From the NCBI GenBank assembly GCA_021613335.1, contig JAJTWR010000103.1, positions 47,825 through 111,824 on the forward strand: a stretch of 64,000 nt of DNA, written 5' to 3'. This DNA is from Whitmania pigra. Taxonomy: Eukaryota; Annelida; Clitellata; Hirudinida; Haemopidae. Positions 1 through 9,500 of this stretch are shown in pieces. The stretch's first letter is position 1. Every line of letters starts with the position of its first letter. Both the position numbers and the translations under genes were made by a program. The notes under the pieces were generated by a model, which made no database searches, was not told the DNA's origin, and saw only the letters and a program-made list of their open reading frames with translations.

Positions 1-277
1 GAACGCGATAAATGCTTCTAAAACTAGTTTTATTTTTGGCAATAAGTTCGAGAAGTTTTTGTAGAAACACCCTTAATGTGCTAGGCAGATTGTTATTATT
101 ACGAATAAAGAGAAGGCATCAGAGCGTGAAGACTCTAATGTGTCTAAATGTAATTTTAGGGTCCCCTGTTGGGAGCAGTGATTTTAATAAAAATAAAACG
201 ATACTAATTTTAAGAAAATGTCGCAGAAACACCCTCGATATGTAGGCAGTATTATGAATAAGTAAGCAACAGTTAGG
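1..277. other. AT-rich repeat debris
   Basis: No convincing gene. The right part (about 205-275) carries the dispersed motif with 'agaaacaccctcga' followed by a 'ttatgaataagtaagcaaca' stretch that recurs near 10.0, 14.2, 22.35, 24.5, 49.7, 57.5, 61.05 and 61.75 kb. A short open frame here has no recognisable similarity and is probably chance. Confidence 0.5.
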
Positions 278-285
278 AAACCCTG

Positions 286-540
286 CCCGATTACTACTTC
301 TGGTAGTTCAAGCCATGTTGTGGGCTTGTCATCAATTTCTAGTTTTTCTAGGTTCTCCAGCGGAGGACGTTGATGTAAAGCTATTTTTGTAAACTAGGGG
401 TGCCTGGACTTGTCCTGACTACTCCGGCGCGTTGACCCGGTATTGCAGTACAACCAGGAACGGCTTTGAAACTGAGCAGGTAGTCCTGCTCCGTCCTAAT
501 CATCTAGTTATGCAATGGACGTTAATTAAAACACACACAG
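286..540 (+). repeat. tRNA-derived SINE, long form
   Basis: Full-length-looking SINE flanked by AAACCCTG (278-285 and 541-548). It has a degenerate tRNA-like head, a unique middle (recurring inverted at 4.9-5.09 kb and 41.85-42.02 kb) and a tail reading GTCCTAATCATCTAGTTATG followed by CAATGGACGTTAATTAAAAC. The tail matches the 3' end of the RNase H-bearing LINE seen at 8 kb and 48.7 kb, so LINE-driven mobilisation is likely (inference). Confidence 0.7.
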
Positions 541-548
541 AAACCCTG

Positions 549-670
549 CCCGCATGGCCTAACGGTTAAGGCTGCTCCTCTCACTATGGCAGCACGGGGT
601 TCAAACCCCGCTGCGGGTGCACCGTCCTAATCATCTAGACATGCAACGGACGTTAATAAAACATTATATG
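549..670 (+). repeat. tRNA-Glu-like SINE, short form
   Basis: The head folds largely like a tRNA: acceptor GCCCGCA pairs with TGCGGGT, A box TGGCCTAACGG and B box GGTTCAAACCC match the pol III consensus, and the anticodon loop CTCTCAC suggests Glu(CUC). The anticodon stem is mispaired and the copy runs straight into the SINE tail (tctagacatgcaacggacg), so this is a SINE rather than a working tRNA gene. It is flanked by AAACCCTG at 541-548 and 671-678. Confidence 0.8.
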
Positions 671-721
671 AAACCCTGTCCTGGGGTTGAATTATCGCTC
701 AAACAACATAAGTTCTTCTAA

Positions 722-1602
722 TATCGGAAGTGTAGACGAGGACGGTTTCCGAGTCGTCGAGAGTCGAAAACGCAGGAGTCATTAACGGTTGAGGAGGCTC
801 CGAAAGTGAAAGCAACGAAGGTCTTCTTCAAAACGGAGACGGGTAAGCTGAACACAGCCAGGGTTCAGCGTCAGGTTAGTGAATTAGTGGGCAGGAAAGA
901 TGTGAAGATTATTTCTCGTAATAATCTTCTCATCGTTCTAGCCAAGAATGATGCTGAGATAGAGACACTATCTCAAGTTAAAGTGTTGGACGGTGTTTCG
1001 GCCAGGCCCCGCGTGGCGGCTAAGCCGAAATATTGCATTATCGCCGTCCCCTCCGGTGTCGATAATGAGACCATAGTGGAATGCACTGGCTGCGAATGTG
1101 CAACAAGAGTCCTTAAGAATGTCGGAGGAAAGAAGGAGGCCTCTTCTGTGGTCATCCTTAGTTTTAATGGTAAGGTCCCTGAGAAAGTGAAGATTGGCTA
1201 CCTTAGTTTTAAGGTCAGACCTTATATAAGGGAGCCAATAACAATTGCTATCAGTGCAATGGTTATGGTCACATAGCCACAAATTGCACTGGTAAGATAA
1301 GGTGTCCCAGATGCCTGGGAGAGCACTCTCTGAAAGAGTGCCTGAATAAGGAGATCGACTTGCAAGAGCACCAGCCACCACACTGGACAAGCTGCCCGCA
1401 ACGTAAGATAGCTAAGGAAGCTATTATGCTGAGAGCTACGAAGCATATAAGTTATGCTGAAGCTGTTGAGGCGGCCACGAGTAAGATCGCGAGAACTGAG
1501 ACAGCCCCAATACCCTCTGTTTTGGAGTCGACTCCTGCTGACTCAAATGTCAAACAGGCAGACCCCTCCGAAACAAAAAGAGACCAATTCGTTGTAAGAT
1601 AA
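722..1602 (+). pseudogene. LINE ORF1 (gag-like, CCHC zinc knuckles), frameshifted
   Basis: An open frame runs from about 722 (after an in-frame stop) through a lysine-rich region with a KATKVFFKTETGKL stretch and a VKIGYLSFKVRPYIREP segment just before the zinc knuckles, as in gag-like ORF1 proteins of I/R1/Jockey-type LINEs. The frame breaks near 1240. The next frame encodes two CX2CX4HX4C knuckles (CYQCNGYGHIATNC and CPRCLGEHSLKEC, about 1236-1350), then a basic tail ending at TAA near 1602. No ORF2 follows, so the element is internally deleted or truncated. It probably belongs to the same LINE family as the RNase H fragments at 8.1-8.9 and 48.8 kb, but that link is inferred. No start codon is certain. 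Confidence 0.75.
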
Positions 1603-2063
1603 AAAATTTGATTTAATAAATAAAACTAGTAAATTCAATCGCCAGAGTTTCAAAATTTTATTGTTCCCAATAAATATCGGAACTTTGTTGTTTTTATGCA
1701 TGTTTAATAATGGCAATAATAATTAATTGAAGACAATTCAACAAGCAATCCCTGTGGAGAATATGTTTCCCTTAGATAACGAACACCTAAAGAGTGTTGT
1801 TTTTATTTTGATTAAATCACAACTCGCCAGAGGACCAAAAATTATATGTTGCGCTGGAACATTAAGAAGTTTTATTTATTTGATTATCGCCCGTTGCATG
1901 ACTGAGATGATTTAGACTTCATTAAGAAATCTTTATTTATTTGATTATAGTCTTTTGCATAACTAAGATGATTTGGACTCGTTAAGAAATCTCGTAAAAG
2001 GTTTCCTTATTTAGAATACTGCTTGTACTTCGAGGGTGCTTCTGTTTAAAATGTTTGTTACAG
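1603..2063. other. Repeat debris with LINE/SINE tail remnants
   Basis: No gene seen. Two degenerate copies of the LINE/SINE tail in reverse orientation lie at about 1878-1915 and 1938-1980 ('gattatagtcttttgcata' type). The stretch 1795-1850 matches a repeat at 21.13, 32.64 and 62.0 kb that contains a 'gtgttgtttttattttgatt' type sequence. Confidence 0.5.
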
Positions 2064-2235
2064 TGGTGATGATGACGATGACGATGATGATGATGATGTA
2101 GTGAGCGAAAGTTTGACAAGCAAAATAAAGGATTTCAATGGTTTTTCAGTTAAAAGTTTTTCTCTAGTGCAACATAATGATTTAATTTATTCCCCATTTT
2201 CTATACTTTTGATATTTTCATATCTGTCAAGACGA
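2064..2235 (+). repeat. GAT-run followed by repeated MSESL-type short reading frame
   Basis: A (GAT/GAC)n run reads into a frame beginning V-SESLTSKIKDF and continuing through a hydrophobic YSPFSILLIFSYLS stretch. Similar copies occur at about 54046-54215 and 63245-63358, all starting around a SESLT(S/T)KIKDF string. Substitutions are frequent and the third copy stops early, so I treat it as a repeat that may derive from an exon. Confidence 0.4.
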
Positions 2236-2239
2236 CATC

Positions 2240-2800
2240 TGATTAGACTGGTGATTAGTGATTCAATGTATTTATTAAGCGGATATTTTATGATTCACGA
2301 TTTCAAAATATGCGACTATATGAACATATGACATTTTAAATTTGCTATTTTTGAATTTAAATAATTTGAAAACTAAATTCGTGTAATCAATAAAATTTTC
2401 TCGCTTAGTTTTTGACTTGCTACTATAAATAAGACTAGCAGCAACCGCGCAGATCATCTGCGATTATAACTGATTAAATGATTAAAACATTAACCAAGTG
2501 GTTTACGTTTTCACGTTTACGTTTACAATTTTTATTGTCATGATTTTATGAGACAAAAGTATGAGTCAAATAATAGTACTCTGGACAGACCTACATAGAT
2601 TTGTTCATAGCTGAAAACCGGTTTAGGTAGATATTTTTTTGATCCTGAGATTTATTGATCGTCATAGAAATGGCAATTGCGTGACTGAGGCGAGTTGAGC
2701 ACTGTGTTTTAGGTGCGTTCTAAGCGATGAGCGATAGAACAACTGAGCGATTAAATAAAGTAATTAGTAAAGATTAGTAAAGCTAAACTTCCAAAAATAC
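2240..2800. repeat. Dispersed repeat block R
   Basis: A block containing 'gcgcagatcatctgcgatta' and, further on, 'attgatcgtcatagaaa' and 'gactgaggcgagttg' motifs. It recurs, whole or partial, at about 32.1-32.64 kb (inverted), 40.6-41.0, 42.48-42.8, 47.86-48.04 and 54.3-54.73 plus 56.27-56.41 kb, often upstream of a lectin-like copy. A 60-codon minus-strand frame (MICAVAASLIY...) is shared with 32.45 kb, but the changes are mostly nonsynonymous and the 54.4 kb copy has a stop, so it is not supported as a gene. Confidence 0.6.
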
Positions 2801-2815
2801 TGAACCACAAAAAAT

Positions 2816-3612
2816 ATTTATTTTATTTTATTTTATTTTATTTTATTTATTAGACACAATTGAAGGGCCCAATTGGACCACTAACACAATTGCAAGAGAA
2901 AACAAAAGACATCGACCGGCATGTACACAGGGGCAGCATATACAATAGATTAAATGTAATTTAAGTAGTGGCTAAAGTCAATGTCCCGTATTACAGCGTT
3001 GAAGCAGGAGGCCGTGGTTGATTTAACGACATCACCTGGCAATGCGTTCCATGGCTTTACGATTCTATTGAAAAAGGAGAATTTAACAATGTCTATAGAA
3101 TAATTACTTTGTTTAAGTTTAAGACAATGTCCTCGTGTTCCTGTATAGTTTTGTGCAATGAAGGATTGTATTAGAAAGGTATTAGTAAAGCCATGTAATA
3201 TTTTGAATCCAAGTGTTAAATCAGCCAGAAGTCGCCGCCTTTCCAAGGTTGGAAGCTTGAGCAACCTTAGTCTCTCCATGTATGGATATGATGCCACAGA
3301 TGGAATTGATTTGGTGAACCGCCTTTGCACATTTTCTATTTTGTCAATTAAGTATTTGTGATGTGGATTCCAGACTGGGGAGGCATATTCGAGTATTGGT
3401 CTAACATATGTACAAAAGGCGAGCTTTAAAATGTCTCGATCTTTGGAAGAAAAAGAGGTTCGGATCATCCAGGAGATTGTTGCGGCTCTTTTGGTGATGG
3501 CTTCAATGTGTGAGTCGAACTTCAGGTAAGGATCCATTATAATCCCTAGATCTCTGATCCTGTCGACACGCTGTAGGATATGCCCGTCAATGGAATATTC
3601 ATATTTTTTATA
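2816..3612 (-). pseudogene. CR1/Jockey-like LINE, 3' part of reverse transcriptase ORF
   Basis: The minus-strand frame encodes the C-terminal part of a non-LTR RT: RDLGIIMDPYLKFDSHI, then YVRPILEYASPVWNP, IENVQRRFTKSI, TRGHCLKLKQSNYS and FFNRIVKPWNALP, ending at the stop near 2950. The catalytic RT core is absent because the copy is 5'-truncated at about 3609, where it abuts lectin-gene upstream sequence. The 3' end carries a (TTTTA)n tail on the plus strand (2816-2850), i.e. an AAAAT-type tail as expected for a LINE 3' end. Confidence 0.85.
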
Positions 3613-3869
3613 TATTTTATATATATAGATAAAAAAGAAATTAATTTTAATTACTAATGTTAAAAATGTTGTCTCCGCGAGAAAATTTATTCCAATCAAT
3701 ACCGCCTAAGTTTTGAGCATTATGCTTCCACATTCGGAATGCGGACATGAATAGAAACTATTGAACCTGGCGTGACTGTTATTCAAAAATAAAAGTTGTT
3801 GAAAATCCATTGTTTGCTTCGTTCGCCTCCAAATTGAAGTTATCTTTTTAAAAACTTTCCCTTCTAAGA

Positions 3870-3877
3870 TATAAAAG
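3870..3877 (+). promoter_or_regulatory. TATA box of broken copy A
   Basis: TATAAAAG followed by TCTGAGAACATT, 84 nt upstream of the copy A ATG. The preceding 150 nt match the conserved proximal promoter of the family, including CATTCGGAATG at 3731-3741. Confidence 0.6.
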
Positions 3878-3953
3878 TCTGAGAACATTAAGGTGCAATA
3901 TTTTTATATTTTTATATTTTATAAATTTTTAAAAGCTATTTTACATTTATAAA

Positions 3954-4262
3954 ATGATTTTTAACGGATTATTCATAACTTTACTCGGTTGCAACCTAAT
4001 GAATATTTCAGAATGTAATACATTTCTAAGCACATTTCAGAAGCACATTTCTAATGACACTCGATTGCTACGGCAAACCAGGATGTTACATTGATGCCCT
4101 ATCCTGGCAACGGATGATTTGTTTGGAACCGATGTTTCGATGGCACAATGTTCTCAGACTAAGGATCCTGACGGAGGAGAGAACTGGTTCATGGTGGATT
4201 TGAGGCAAACTGTTGGCGTCAGTAGCGTCCGCGTTTTGACGTTTATGGCTTTTATTAGGTTT
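3954..4262 (+). pseudogene. Copy A: PAN/F5-8C family, internally deleted
   Basis: Starts with an ATG and a signal-peptide-like MIFNGLFITLLGCNLMNIS, as in intact copies. An 11-nt insertion with duplicated 'cacatttc' sequence shifts the frame, and after the 'ggaaaccaggatgt'-like part of exon 1 the sequence jumps through a few intron-like bases ('tacattgatg') straight into the middle of exon 3 (GGCAACGGATGATTTG onward). The rest of exon 1, the microexon and the start of exon 3 are gone. It ends near a normal exon 3 donor region, and intron-3-like sequence continues to about 4470 with no exon 4. Confidence 0.85.
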
Positions 4263-4870
4263 TTAGATGTGATTTTTCATTTGATTAACTAAGATTATTC
4301 AGATCAAATTGGTCTAACTGTTAAAATGTTTATAGAAATTCAAATGCGTCATAAAGTTATTTTATGGACTGTGAATGTATTTGTGTTTAAAGTATAAAGT
4401 ATAAATTTCTACTATGAATTAGAACATTCACAATTGATGCTATCGAAATATAAACGCAAATTAATATAATGCCAAATTTTCCTTAAAAATAAACTTGTTT
4501 TTTTAGATAAATTTTTATCTAAACTGTTTTCGTGTTTCTGTTAAGAAATCTTGTTTTGTTGTTTTTAATAATAATAAATCAAGGCTGGATTCCTCCAGGA
4601 CAACACTGCGCATAGCAGGGGAACAAATCCCAATGACCCCAACCGCTTCATGAGAAACTAAACTAGAAGGCTGAGAAAGATTATATTATTAATATTATTA
4701 ATATGAACATATACACGTAAATGTTGCAGACATATGTTATATTTTACAATATTTTCACTATATTATATTTTGTGTCATAATTTAATATTTTTACAACTTC
4801 AAGATGAAATGTTTTTCTTAAAGACCACCTCAAAAATATTCAGAACACAAAAAGGAAACACCTGCGATCT
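4263..4870. other. Intron-3-like tail of copy A, then AT-rich sequence
   Basis: 4263-4480 resembles intron 3 of copies C and F. Beyond that I see only AT-rich sequence with 'caaggctggattcctccaggacaac' near 4580, whose reverse complement recurs near 62.35 kb. No gene. Confidence 0.5.
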
Positions 4871-4877
4871 AATTGGT

Positions 4878-5115
4878 AAGTAAATTAACGTCCATTGCAT
4901 AACTTGATGATTAGGACGGAGCAGGACCACCTGCTCAATTTCAAAGTCGTTCCCGGTTGTACTGCAATACCGAGTCAATGCGTCGGAGTAGCCAGTACCA
5001 GCCGAGGAACCCCTAGTTTACAAAAATAGCTTTTTTTTACATCAACATCATCCGCTGGAGAACGTAGAAAAACTAGAAAATTTGGCATTACTGTCCGGAC
5101 GGAAATCTTGATTAA
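4878..5115 (-). repeat. SINE core fused to a Tc1/mariner terminal repeat
   Basis: Reverse-oriented long-form SINE (tail at 4880-4920, core to about 5080) joined to 'ggcattactgtccggacgga' (5085-5104), the terminal sequence of the Tc1-like element at 15.8-17.2 kb. The identical junction occurs at about 42.01 kb, so the SINE/Tc1 composite was duplicated as a unit. Confidence 0.65.
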
Positions 5116-5356
5116 ACGAAATTAATATCAATTAATTTTAATTAATCATGTTAAAAATGTTGTCAAGGAGAAAAAAATTTATTCCAATCAATATCGCCTA
5201 AGTTTTGAGCTTCCCCATTCGGAATGCGGACATGAATAGAAACTACAGAAGCTGGCGTGATCGTCATTCAAAAATAAAAGTTGTTGCATTGTTTGCTTCG
5301 TTCGTCTCCAAAAAGACTTTATCTTTTTAGATACTTTCCATACACCCCTTCTAAGG

Positions 5357-5364
5357 TATAAAAG
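5357..5364 (+). promoter_or_regulatory. TATA box of copy B
   Basis: TATAAAAG 68 nt upstream of the copy B start codon, followed by the family-wide TCTGAGAACGTTGAGG. The conserved upstream block includes the odd palindrome CATTCGGAATG at 5216-5226. Confidence 0.65.
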
Positions 5365-5424
5365 TCTGAGAACGTTGAGGCGCAATTATATTTTTAGGCC
5401 ATTTTACATTTTTACATTTACAAA

Positions 5425-6780
5425 ATGATTTTTAGCACATTATTGATAGCTTTACTCAGTTACAACATAATGAATATTTCAGAATGTAATATCAGAAGCA
5501 CATTTCGGATGACACTCGATTGTTACGGCAAACCAGGATGTGCTTTGGACCTTCCATCTTCAGTTAAAACAGGAGTAAAAACCAAAATCTGGTGTGCAAT
5601 AATTTGTAAGAGTCAGATGAACTGCGCGAGCTTCAACTACTTTGAAAATAATAAAACATGTCAGTTGTTTCACTTCCTTCCCTTCAAGATCATGTCCTAT
5701 CCTAAATGTTACAACTACTATGTGAGTTTTAGATTGATTTGCAGATTTTGACAAATTGAAATCGGTACTTTTGAAAGTTTCGAATTAAATAAATGAAATA
5801 AACTGAAAAGAGTTACATTGTTACATTGATGTCTTCTTTGTAGATGCCTTCAAGGATCGTCTTGCCAAGTAAACTTAGTTTTGCAGTAAATTATTTACTT
5901 ATTAAGAAGAAAAAAAGATTAATAAAATACTCATTTACATTAAAGAATATTTTTACTAGGTATATAAATTATTAATTTCGAATTTCAGCAAATGGAAATC
6001 TTGCCTTAAAAAGGCAAACATGTCAGAGTTCAACAGATGTAGCTTATACGGGCAACCTCTCGTCATGGCTGGCAGTGGATGATTTGCATGAAACTGCTTT
6101 TTATAAATGTGCTCATACTAAGGATCCAAACGGAGGAGAGAACTGGTTCATGGTGGATTTGAGGCAAACTGTTGGCGTCAGTCGCGTCCGCGTTTTGACG
6201 TTTGAAACAACTTGTAGGTTTTATAGTTAATTATTCATTTGATTAAAATACGTTGCATAACTGAGATAATTTGGCTGGTTACTGTTAATTCATACATAAG
6301 AGTTTAAATCCTCCAAAAATAGTTCTGAATTTATTTGTGTCTCTAGTATAAAGTAATTTCAATAATGAGTTAGGACACTCAAGATTTCGAAAGGTAATCG
6401 CAACTACAAAACATTCGGATATTTTTATGTAAAAAACAAAATAGCTAAATATCATTAGAAAGAAAATTATAAAATGATTATAGATGAAGAAATTAGCATT
6501 TATTTTGAAAATACAAAAATTCACATTTTAAGCTGGTCAATTTGTGAGATACCTCAACCTGACCATTGGTCTCACCAATGATTCTTGGCTCGTAAAGAGA
6601 CCAGTAAGAAACACCTATCCTTTGTGTGGAATCTACCCTAAAATACCAAGTTCTGGTTCCTGGATTGAAGTCATATGTTCCACCAAAGGAGCACAACCAG
6701 TGAGATACGTCATTGTCCAACAAACTCCAGTCAAGTTGTCCATTGGACAGATGTGTCTGTGTGAAGTTCAGGTCTTTTAA
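5425..6780 (+). CDS. Copy B: secreted PAN + F5/8C lectin-like protein
   Basis: Model: exons 5425-5721, 5844-5868, 5989-6213 and 6533-6780, in phase 0/1/1 and giving 264 residues. All introns are GT-AG (donors GTGAGT, GTAAAC, GTAGGT). Residues 1-20 look like a signal peptide. Residues about 21-97 form a PAN/apple-like module with Cys 21, 33, 39, 57, 61, 67, 79 and 95. The microexon encodes MPSRIVLP. Residues about 108-264 form an F5/8 type C domain: NGNLALKRQTCQSSTD, NLSSWLAVDD, GGENWFMVDLRQT, then PLCGIYP and a C-terminal LCEVQVF. PAN and F5/8C modules usually bind carbohydrate or protein ligands outside the cell, so a secreted lectin-like or immune role is inferred. The fucolectin RXDX4R signature after the VDL strand is not visible. 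Intact and apparently functional. Confidence 0.85.
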
Positions 6781-7017
6781 AGATTTTGAAAATTGAAGTT
6801 GAATCGAGTTCCTGGAATTTCCAAAGTGACTCGGTTGTGACAAACAAAATATCGGAAAACATTTTCCTGAAGTTTTTCTCAGATTCGATGAATGGTTTAA
6901 GTGATTCTGTTGTGTAGTCTTCATATTAATAATCGTCATCGTTGTCATCTTCATCTTCTTGATGGGAAGCATCCATCAGTCCAGCATCAACTTTCTTTCA
7001 TGTTGTAGGATTCTGTG
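6781..7017 (-). other. 3' flank of copy B with degenerate antisense acidic frame
   Basis: On the minus strand about 6980-6880 a frame resembling the conserved acidic antisense frame of other copies is present (HQEDEDDNDDDY), shortened by in-frame gaps and ending in a TAA. Probably decayed here. Confidence 0.4.
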
Positions 7018-7352
<335 letters not shown>

Positions 7353-7570
7353 CCAAAAATTACACATTTTTTCAAGTCAATAAGCTTCCTTACCTACTGT
7401 TGCTTGTTTATTCAAAATTCTGCCTTCTAATAGATCGTGTTTCTGTGCAATTTTCCTCAAATTGTTGCCAACTACTACTACTACTTTTTAAAGATTTTAT
7501 TTAGCCATCTGACACTTTCTAGAACCATCATAAAAAAAAAACACCACCCGAATATTTAAAGTCCTCATAC
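7353..7570. other. Repeat debris
   Basis: Contains the dispersed 'caagtcaataagcttcctta' and 'caattttcctcaaattgttg' motifs shared with 24.4, 33.05, 47.5 and 53.4 kb. No gene. Confidence 0.5.
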
Positions 7571-7573
7571 GGG

Positions 7574-7963
7574 TCAGGGATCACCCAAGGACCATAATAT
7601 GAATATTTTGAATCCAAATAGAAGTATTGAAATGGTTAAATAAATTTTCGAAATATTGTCATGAATCATTGAAAGTGTTTTTTGTGCGTCTTCTTTGGGC
7701 CTTTCGTCTGTGTTTTCTCCAGGTATTATGCTTGAAAAATTTCCAGATCTTATATGTCTCCTGTAATACCTTAATGGATATCCACATAAGAAGTTTTCTT
7801 GTGATACCATGTGCTTTTCCAAAACTCCCAGGATTTCAAAGACACCTGCCTTGCTGTCCGTCGTCTTCGAGGCATCCGTATAACAAAAGAGACTTTCCAT
7901 GGACAGCTCGACTCCTTTTTGTCGATGTGGAATCGCATTCATCATGATGATGAATAAAAGCAT
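7574..7963 (-). pseudogene. Possible LINE RNase H fragment
   Basis: A 129-codon minus-strand frame containing FCYTDASKTTDSKAGV, which resembles the start of a non-LTR RNase H domain (YTDGSKT...GAGV). The rest is not recognisable and there is no continuation. It lies just beyond the 3' tail of the next LINE fragment, so it would be a separate insertion. Confidence 0.35.
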
Positions 7964-7965
7964 TT

Positions 7966-8890
7966 ATTTATTTGATTATAGTCCGTTGCATAACTAGGAT
8001 GATTTGGACTTGTTAGTTAGTGTTAGTTATTAAAAATTAATAATATGTATTAGTATAATAATAGGGATAAATAATAATAAGTTAAATAAAGTTTAAATAA
8101 AAATCACTAAAGTAATTGACTCCGATTTTTGCAAATCCATCTGTAGATGATGTCCACACTCGCTGGATTGCTAAGCAAGGAACTCATATCAGATAGACTT
8201 GTATTGAGTCTGATTTCTCTCCTCAGGGCAGATTGGGCCGGACATTCCATGAGGAAATGCTGCACATTTTCATCTTCCTGAGGGCACGTCTTGCATTTTC
8301 CGTCTGGATGATGTTTTAAGAGAAACAGGTGTTGGTTCAGAGCACATTTTCCAACTCGGAGTCTGGAAATAAGGACCTCCTTTTTTCTTGAGGCACATTG
8401 GAACTTGCTCTTAGTCGACACAAGTTTCTCTATGGTCTTGTAATGCTGGCTTCGCGGGTCTTCGTCCCATCTGGCTTGCCACTGTTGGATGATGTTGCGG
8501 GCCACTGACCTTTTGACATCCTTGACAGACGCTGGGATCCAGCGGTCTATCTGATCTCTTGCAGTGGCGGCTTTTGCCAGAGCATCGGCCTTCTCATTGC
8601 CAGGGATTCCAACGTGAGCAGGAACCCAGACGAGCGTGACCTTTCTGCCGCTCTCCTGGATAGCTGAAATTAGAAACTGGGTTTTCTTAATGTCAGGAGC
8701 ATCATTATTGGGGACTCGACTTTCTCGTACGGGGTTGTCTCCCCTCGTTTCTTCATCTTGAAGTGGAGCCTAGCTTGAGACTTGGACTTTTTGCCGTCTG
8801 AAATGAAGTATTTATCTTTAACTGATTCATTCAGAATAAAAGCACCTACAACATTCGTATTTATTTGAAAGCAACAACGCATAGGAGAGG
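7966..8890 (-). pseudogene. RNase H-bearing LINE, ORF2 C-terminus and 3' tail
   Basis: Reading the minus strand, 8665-8510 encodes an RNase H segment (VTLVWVPAHVGIPGNEKADA) and continues in frame into a C-terminal region with a CX2C...H...C knuckle-like CKTCPQEDENVQHFLMEC and an ending WICKNRSQLL (stop near 8107). Upstream, 8890-8670 is a decayed continuation of the RNase H domain with a frame change. The 3' UTR ends at 7966-8018 in GTCCAAATCATCC, then AGTTATGCAACGGACTATAA and (ATAA)n, the tail shared with the SINEs. I- or R1-group affiliation is inferred from RNase H plus a gag-like ORF1. Confidence 0.85.
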
Positions 8891-9500
8891 TGTCTTTACG
8901 ATAACATGATAATCTTTGATTAATTAATAATTTTTTTTAACTTTTACCGGTAAAATAACTTTTAATTTTTTTATTATTAATAACATTTTTTGAATGAATA
9001 AATAATTTTAGTTATTTATAATGTTATACATTTTATTCTAAAATCGTATTCTGTTATTTATTTAAAGCTTAAATTATTTTTATTTTGTTTTTTTATAATT
9101 TGTTATTTGCAGTTTTTATCATGAAATAGAGTATGTAGGAAGAGAAACATTTCTGTTTGTTTTAAAAATCTTAAAATGTTGTTAAATATGGAATAGGTTT
9201 TAATTAATGTTCTAAACAAATTTATAGTAATTAAATATCATTGCAGATAAGATGAGATAATTATCAATTTTTATAATGATTAGATGAGCAATATCATTGT
9301 TAATTTTTTTAATTTTATTAATTATTGTCCAGGCTTCCGGTTGGTTGGTCCTTTATTAATTTATGATATTCTTATTTTTTTCATAACTAGATGATGAGGA
9401 CGAAAGAATGTATAAAAGTAATAATTCTAAATGCATTGGCAGCACTGTAATTTGCCATTGAAGAATAAAAACGTTTTGAAAGGAAGCTTTCCGTTAAATA
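8891..9500. other. AT-rich spacer
   Basis: I see no coding potential, repeat structure or RNA gene in this stretch. Confidence 0.5.

Noticed and set aside
549..622. Possible functional tRNA-Glu gene
   Set aside because: A and B boxes and acceptor stem are good, but the anticodon stem does not pair and the sequence continues directly into a SINE tail.
2275..2457. MICAVAASLIY... frame shared with 32.45 kb as a small gene
   Set aside because: Most differences are amino-acid changing, the 54.4 kb copy has a stop, and it lies in a dispersed repeat.
5425..5751. Exon 1 plus readthrough (ending YYVSF-L-CRF) as the main 108-residue product
   Set aside because: A consensus GTGAGT donor and an in-phase four-exon model explain the sequence better; kept only as a possible retained-intron form.
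5560..5754. A 64-codon antisense frame to exon 1 (MSKSANQ...), present in most copies
   Set aside because: It overlaps the PAN exon exactly and its conservation is explained by conservation of the sense strand; no independent signal.
6493..6972. Antisense open frames across exon 4 (SLLDNDVSHW... type) in several copies
   Set aside because: Shadows of the F5/8C exon; start and end vary among copies.
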